Of a stretch of 8,259 bases of DNA, positions 5,822 through 8,259 are shown piece by piece. A program made the translations under genes and the position numbers. Origin of the DNA: Clostridia bacterium (GTDB taxonomy: Bacteria > Bacillota > Clostridia > UBA1381). The stretch spans positions 1 through 8,259 of the forward strand of contig CAAGKL010000277.1 of NCBI GenBank assembly GCA_900770405.1, read 5' to 3'. Positions within the stretch are counted from its first letter, which is position 1. The number at the start of each line of letters is the position of its first letter. The notes below the pieces were generated by a model, which saw only the letters and a program-made list of their open reading frames with translations, was not told the origin of the DNA and ran no database searches.

Positions 5822-5837
5822 GAGAAAGTTGTATAAT
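5810..5837 (+). promoter_or_regulatory. Divergent + strand promoter overlapping the PucR promoter
   Basis: TTGTTT (5810-5815) and a perfect TATAAT (5832-5837) are spaced 16 bp apart on the + strand. The site overlaps the -35 region of the opposing promoter, so binding of polymerase on one side would compete with the other. The predicted transcript (start near 5844) would run through a tiny ORF into hsp20, so it may be a second, distal promoter for that gene. Confidence 0.5.
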
Positions 5838-5869
5838 ACAGTTAAAAGATAAGAAAGAGAGTGAGTCCG

Positions 5870-5947
5870 ATGAGCAAGTAACAATACAGAGCAAACAGTA
5901 AACATCCTGTGATATGGGTTGACCGCAGCACAAGGTTTTATATATAA
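5870..5947 (+). other. Tiny ORF region upstream of hsp20
   Basis: ATG at 5870 follows a purine-rich stretch (GAAAGAGAGTGAG) but gives only M-S-K before TAA at 5879. The same frame then stays open for 21 more codons to TAA at 5945. It could be a dead small gene in which CAA became TAA, a minimal leader peptide, or chance. No family is recognised. The stretch from 5822 to 5978 otherwise holds only promoter-like sequence and an AT-rich palindrome, TTTTATATATAAAA (5936-5949). Confidence 0.2.
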
Positions 5948-5948
5948 A
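5919..5948 (+). promoter_or_regulatory. Probable hsp20 promoter
   Basis: TTGACC (5919-5924) and TATAAA (5943-5948) are 18 bp apart, so transcription would start near 5955. A better -10 match, TATAAT at 5955-5960, has no convincing -35 at the right distance. No CIRCE (HrcA) element and no tandem CtsR heptads are visible, so the heat-response mechanism is not readable from the sequence. The GGAGG ribosome binding site (5966-5970) sits eight bases before the ATG. Confidence 0.5.
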
Positions 5949-5978
5949 ATATAGTATAATAAATTGGAGGAATGACTT

Positions 5979-6407
5979 ATGTTACCGAGTATTTTTGGAG
6001 AAAATATGTTTGATGATTTCTTTGACGGAGGTTTCTTCGGAGCGCGCAATCCGCTGTACGGAAAACACGGCAGAAATTTGATGAAAACCGATATTCACGA
6101 AAAAGACGGTGCATATGAAATTGCCGTTGATTTGCCGGGCTTCAAGAAAGATGAGATTAACCTTGATGTGAAGGACGGTTATCTCACAATCAGCGCCGAA
6201 AAAGGTCTTGACAAGGACGAAGAAGACAAGAAAGGCAGAGTTTTAAGGCAGGAACGCTATGCAGGCGTTTGCACAAGGAGCTTTTATGTCGGCGATGTTG
6301 CTCCCGAAGATGTAAAAGCAAAATATAAATCAGGTGTTTTGACCATTGTTCTTCCGAAAAAGGAACAGAAAAAACTTGATTCAACAAGCAAAATTGCTAT
6401 CGAGTAA
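5979..6407 (+). CDS. Hsp20/alpha-crystallin small heat-shock protein
   Basis: The 142-residue length is typical for clostridial Hsp18-type proteins. The N-terminus (MLPSIFGENMFDDFFDGGFF) is the short aromatic-rich arm. Residues ~35-127 form the alpha-crystallin domain: MKTDIHEKDGAYEIAVDLPG at its start, then DGYLTISAEK, and ending with the conserved GVLTIVLPK (119-127). The tail carries an I-x-I motif (IAI, 139-141) that in the family docks onto neighbouring subunits. It should act as an ATP-independent cytoplasmic chaperone that holds unfolding proteins. The start is well set by GGAGG (5966-5970) eight bases before ATG. The gene stands alone between a divergent regulator operon and a converging transporter operon, with a strong terminator 12 nt after its stop. 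The sequence looks complete and functional. Confidence 0.95.
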   Translation: MLPSIFGENMFDDFFDGGFFGARNPLYGKHGRNLMKTDIHEKDGAYEIAVDLPGFKKDEINLDVKDGYLTISAEKGLDKDEEDKKGRVLRQERYAGVCTRSFYVGDVAPEDVKAKYKSGVLTIVLPKKEQKKLDSTSKIAIE

Positions 6408-6419
6408 TTTTATTAAATG

Positions 6420-6459
6420 AAAAGGCTCGTTGCCGCTAAATACTGCAGCGAGCCTTTTT
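6420..6459. terminator. Bidirectional terminator between hsp20 and the chromate transporter genes
   Basis: AAAAGGCTCGTTGC (6420-6433) pairs with GCAGCGAGCCTTTT (6445-6458) through 14 bp including one G-T pair, around an 11-nt loop, with a further T after it. The A-run on the left and T-run on the right serve both converging transcription units. Confidence 0.88.
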
Positions 6460-6464
6460 GCTTT

Positions 6465-7037
6465 TTAAACAGTTCCAAAAATGATACCAAGCGCTGCTGA
6501 TAATATAATCATTAAAATCGGTGACGGTGTTTTCTTTTTAACTTTTTTGAAGATAATATGTATACACCAAAGCGATGCAAATATAATAACCGATTCAATA
6601 TCCGGCTCAGCGGCAGTATTCAAATCAACAAATCCCAAAAGCGATGACAATGCCATAACGCTTGCCGTTGCAAGAATCATACCCACAACACAGGGGCGTA
6701 CGCCTGATAAAAAAGCATTTACCGCAGAATATTTCAAAAGATTTTTCAAGACCGCCGAGATTAAAAGGATTATAATGAACGATGGCAAAACGACGCCTGT
6801 TGTTGCAAAAAGTGATCCCAAAATACCGCCTTGCGTTGAGCCGATAAAAGTTGCCATATTTATCGCAATCGGTCCGGGGGTTGATTCGGAAACCGCTATA
6901 AAATTCATAAATTCACTCTCGGACAGCCAGCCGTTTGACAAAACTGTTTCCTGCACAAGCGAAACCATTCCGTAGCCGCCGCCGAAGGATAATGCACCTA
7001 TCATTAAAAAGCTGAAAAACAACTTCATATATATCAT
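6465..7037 (-). CDS. chrA: Short-chain chromate transporter, second subunit
   Basis: This 190-residue membrane protein of the CHR family carries the N-terminal FGGGYGMV motif (18-24) and the signature ESTPGPIAIN (51-60). Several hydrophobic helices follow (about 83-100, 113-135, 148-165, 174-190). It is half the size of long-chain ChrA, as expected for the short-chain type in which two paralogous genes encode a pair of half-carriers, for example YwrA/YwrB of Bacillus subtilis. The family exports chromate, probably exchanging for or misrecognising sulfate-like anions; the physiological substrate here is not known. The start chosen is ATG 7037, with AAGGGA ten bases upstream; an in-frame ATG nine bases on is less well spaced. 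Only one base separates it from the stop of the preceding half, which strongly implies co-translation. The stop is followed by the bidirectional terminator. Confidence 0.9.
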   Translation of the reverse strand: MIYMKLFFSFLMIGALSFGGGYGMVSLVQETVLSNGWLSESEFMNFIAVSESTPGPIAINMATFIGSTQGGILGSLFATTGVVLPSFIIILLISAVLKNLLKYSAVNAFLSGVRPCVVGMILATASVMALSSLLGFVDLNTAAEPDIESVIIFASLWCIHIIFKKVKKKTPSPILMIILSAALGIIFGTV

Positions 7038-7038
7038 T

Positions 7039-7608
7039 TCAATCGTATCCCTTCTTAAGCTTTTTCAGAAAGAATGCTGCCATTCCCAATACACCGCATA
7101 TCAATATATAACAAACAGAAGAAACGGATGCGGAAAATACGGTGCAAGACACCATTGCAGCAATGACCGATAGTAAAATGACGATGTTAAATGCCGTCTT
7201 TTTTATATTTTTCAGCATTTTCAGTCCGGCAGACAGGATAAGATAAATCACACAGACTTGTATTCCGCGAAATGCATATGAAACATATGTTAATTTCAAA
7301 AATTGCTCAAAAAAGAGCGAAATGCAGAAAATCACGGCAAATGACGGGATACAGACTGCCAGAGTAGATACTGCCGCACCCTTGAAGCCCGCTGTTTTAT
7401 ATCCTATGTATGTGGCGCTGTTGACAGCAACGGGTCCCGGCGTGGATTCTGCAATCGCAACCATATCAAGGAACTCATTTTTTGTTATCCATTTTTTCTT
7501 TTCCACAAACTCATTCTCCAAAAGTGCAATCATAGCGTAACCGCCGCCGAATGTAAATGCACCTATTTTGAAAAAAGCCAAAAATAGGGACAGTGTTTTT
7601 TTTATCAT
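7039..7608 (-). CDS. chrA: Short-chain chromate transporter, first subunit
   Basis: The 189-residue protein begins MIKKTLSLFLAFFKIGAF, then FGGGYAMI (20-27) and the CHR signature ESTPGPVAVN (54-63), parallel to the second subunit. Hydrophobic helices lie near 78-100, 114-131, 140-160 and 163-181, and the protein ends with a Lys-rich tail. It should pair with the downstream half to make one membrane carrier for chromate or a related oxyanion. The start is ATG 7606-7608, with ACAGGAG about eight bases upstream; the frame is open 21 codons further left, but that stretch is not family-like and reaches into the response-regulator gene. The gene starts 55 bases after the kdpE-like stop on the same strand, with no terminator between them, so read-through from the regulator gene is likely. 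Confidence 0.9.
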   Translation of the reverse strand: MIKKTLSLFLAFFKIGAFTFGGGYAMIALLENEFVEKKKWITKNEFLDMVAIAESTPGPVAVNSATYIGYKTAGFKGAAVSTLAVCIPSFAVIFCISLFFEQFLKLTYVSYAFRGIQVCVIYLILSAGLKMLKNIKKTAFNIVILLSVIAAMVSCTVFSASVSSVCYILICGVLGMAAFFLKKLKKGYD

Positions 7609-7618
7609 TTTAAATCTC

Positions 7619-7630
7619 CTGTAATTACAG
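7619..7630. promoter_or_regulatory. 12-bp perfect palindrome overlapping the chrA ribosome binding site
   Basis: CTGTAATTACAG is a perfect palindrome just upstream of the first chromate transporter gene and shares its end with the ACAGGAG ribosome binding site. It could be a repressor site or a small leader hairpin. At 12 bp it may also be chance, and no clear promoter was found next to it. Confidence 0.3.
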
Positions 7631-7663
7631 ACTAACAGATAAAACATAAAACTTTGTGTTATT

Positions 7664-8259
7664 CTAATCAACTCTCAACATTCGGTATCCTATACCTATA
7701 TGCGTTTGAATATACTGAGGGCTTGTTTTTTCCGGTTCTAATTTTTTTCTGAGCGTAGCCATAAAAACACGCAGCGAAGCAATGTCATTTTCCCGGCTGC
7801 TGCCCCAAATTTGCATAGTGATATATGTGTGCGTCAGCACCTTTCCGACATTATGCGATAAAAGGCACAAAAGCTTATACTCAATCGGCGTAAGATGCAT
7901 TTCCTCACCCTTCAGATAAACGCAGCCCGCTGCATAATCTATTTTGAGTTCACCGTTTTGAAAAACGGGTTTTCCCGCATCATTACTGCTTTTCAGCAGC
8001 AGCAATCTTCTTTGTGTTACCCGAAGCCGTGCAAGAAGTTCTTCAACGGAGAAAGGCTTTGTCAGATAGTCATCCGCTCCGGCATCAAGCGCAGTGATTT
8101 TATCGGAATCCTCACTGCGCGCACTGATAACAATTATCGGCATATTTGACCATCCTCGGATATTTGTTATTACCTCCGTACCGTCTATGTCCGGCAGTCC
8201 GAAGTCCAACAAAACCATATCCGGATTATGTGATGACGCCTCCATAATCGCATTTTTCC
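7664..8259 (-). CDS. kdpE: KdpE-like OmpR-family response regulator (5' end outside window)
   Basis: About 197 codons are visible; the frame runs to the right edge, so roughly the first 30-40 residues are missing, and the ATG at 8245 is internal. The receiver domain shows the phospho-accepting Asp in VLLDFGLPDIDG, the switch Ser in VISAR, and the conserved Lys in DDYLTKPF. The C-terminal OmpR-type winged helix has LTPIEYKLLCLL, the recognition region ENDIASLRVFMATLRKKLEP, and the wing YIQTHIGIGYRM. GLPDIDG plus ARSEDSDKITALDAGADDYLTKPF is closest to KdpE, the regulator partnered by sensor KdpD for potassium-transport genes. No kdp structural gene is in the window; kdpD would be expected further right (upstream). 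The chromate transporter pair follows directly on the same strand, an unusual neighbour for this regulator. Assignment to KdpE rather than a sister OmpR regulator is good but not certain. Confidence 0.85.
   Translation of the reverse strand, partial: KNAIMEASSHNPDMVLLDFGLPDIDGTEVITNIRGWSNMPIIVISARSEDSDKITALDAGADDYLTKPFSVEELLARLRVTQRRLLLLKSSNDAGKPVFQNGELKIDYAAGCVYLKGEEMHLTPIEYKLLCLLSHNVGKVLTHTYITMQIWGSSRENDIASLRVFMATLRKKLEPEKTSPQYIQTHIGIGYRMLRVD

Noticed and set aside
5581..5901. + strand 106-residue ORF across the start of the PucR-like gene
   Set aside because: Most of it is antisense to the regulator's coding sequence and to its promoter; no family resemblance.
5915..5940. CtsR or CIRCE heat-shock operator before hsp20
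   Set aside because: Only a single TTGACC half-site is present, and no inverted TTAGCACTC/GAGTGCTAA pair is visible.
7609..7671. 21-residue N-terminal extension of the first chromate transporter
   Set aside because: It overlaps the response-regulator stop, lacks family resemblance and sits before a good ribosome binding site that serves ATG 7608.

Overview
The window looks like chromosomal DNA of a Bacillota (Firmicutes) species, most likely a gut-type Clostridia such as an Oscillospiraceae or Lachnospiraceae relative. Supporting signs are strong AGGAG-type ribosome binding sites, sigma-A-like promoters with 16-18 bp spacers, a copper-amine-oxidase-like surface protein, a PucR/CdaR-type regulator, short-chain chromate transporter pairs and an IS3-family remnant. 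The placement comes from family knowledge and was not searched. The left part (about 1-2345) has visibly more G/C at third codon positions than the right part (about 3870-8259). Eroded DNA lies between them.

Left block (1-2345, all + strand): a rho-independent terminator of an upstream gene, then a small zinc-ribbon protein with a C-terminal membrane segment. Next is a secreted copper-amine-oxidase-N-domain protein that is a clear pseudogene, with one reading frame broken by TGA, TAG and TAA and no frameshift. After it comes a histidine-phosphatase (phosphoglycerate-mutase-like) gene with its own near-consensus promoter.

Debris block (2346-3867): a cluster of short hairpins, a 124-nt imperfect palindrome, and the last ~107 codons of an IS3-family transposase (- strand). 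The transposase runs head-on into a truncated, frameshifted ZnuB/MntB-type metal ABC permease, which is itself fused to the lipobox of an uncharacterised lipoprotein with a CCxxG motif. At least three events are readable: IS insertion or deletion, a one-base loss in an A-run, and a deletion fusing two genes.

Right block (3868-8259): a bidirectional terminator separates the debris from a two-gene - strand operon (PucR/CdaR-like regulator, then a DUF1003 membrane protein). The operon has a clear promoter and a perfect inverted repeat in its leader. An overlapping + strand promoter faces a short region with a tiny ORF, followed by an Hsp20 small heat-shock gene. A second bidirectional terminator separates hsp20 from a - strand set made of a KdpE-like response regulator (cut by the window edge) and two adjacent half-size chromate transporter genes, probably forming a heterodimeric CHR carrier.

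I see no CRISPR array, tRNA, rRNA or recognisable new defence or biosynthetic system. The most notable content is the layered genome decay and the palindromic elements.
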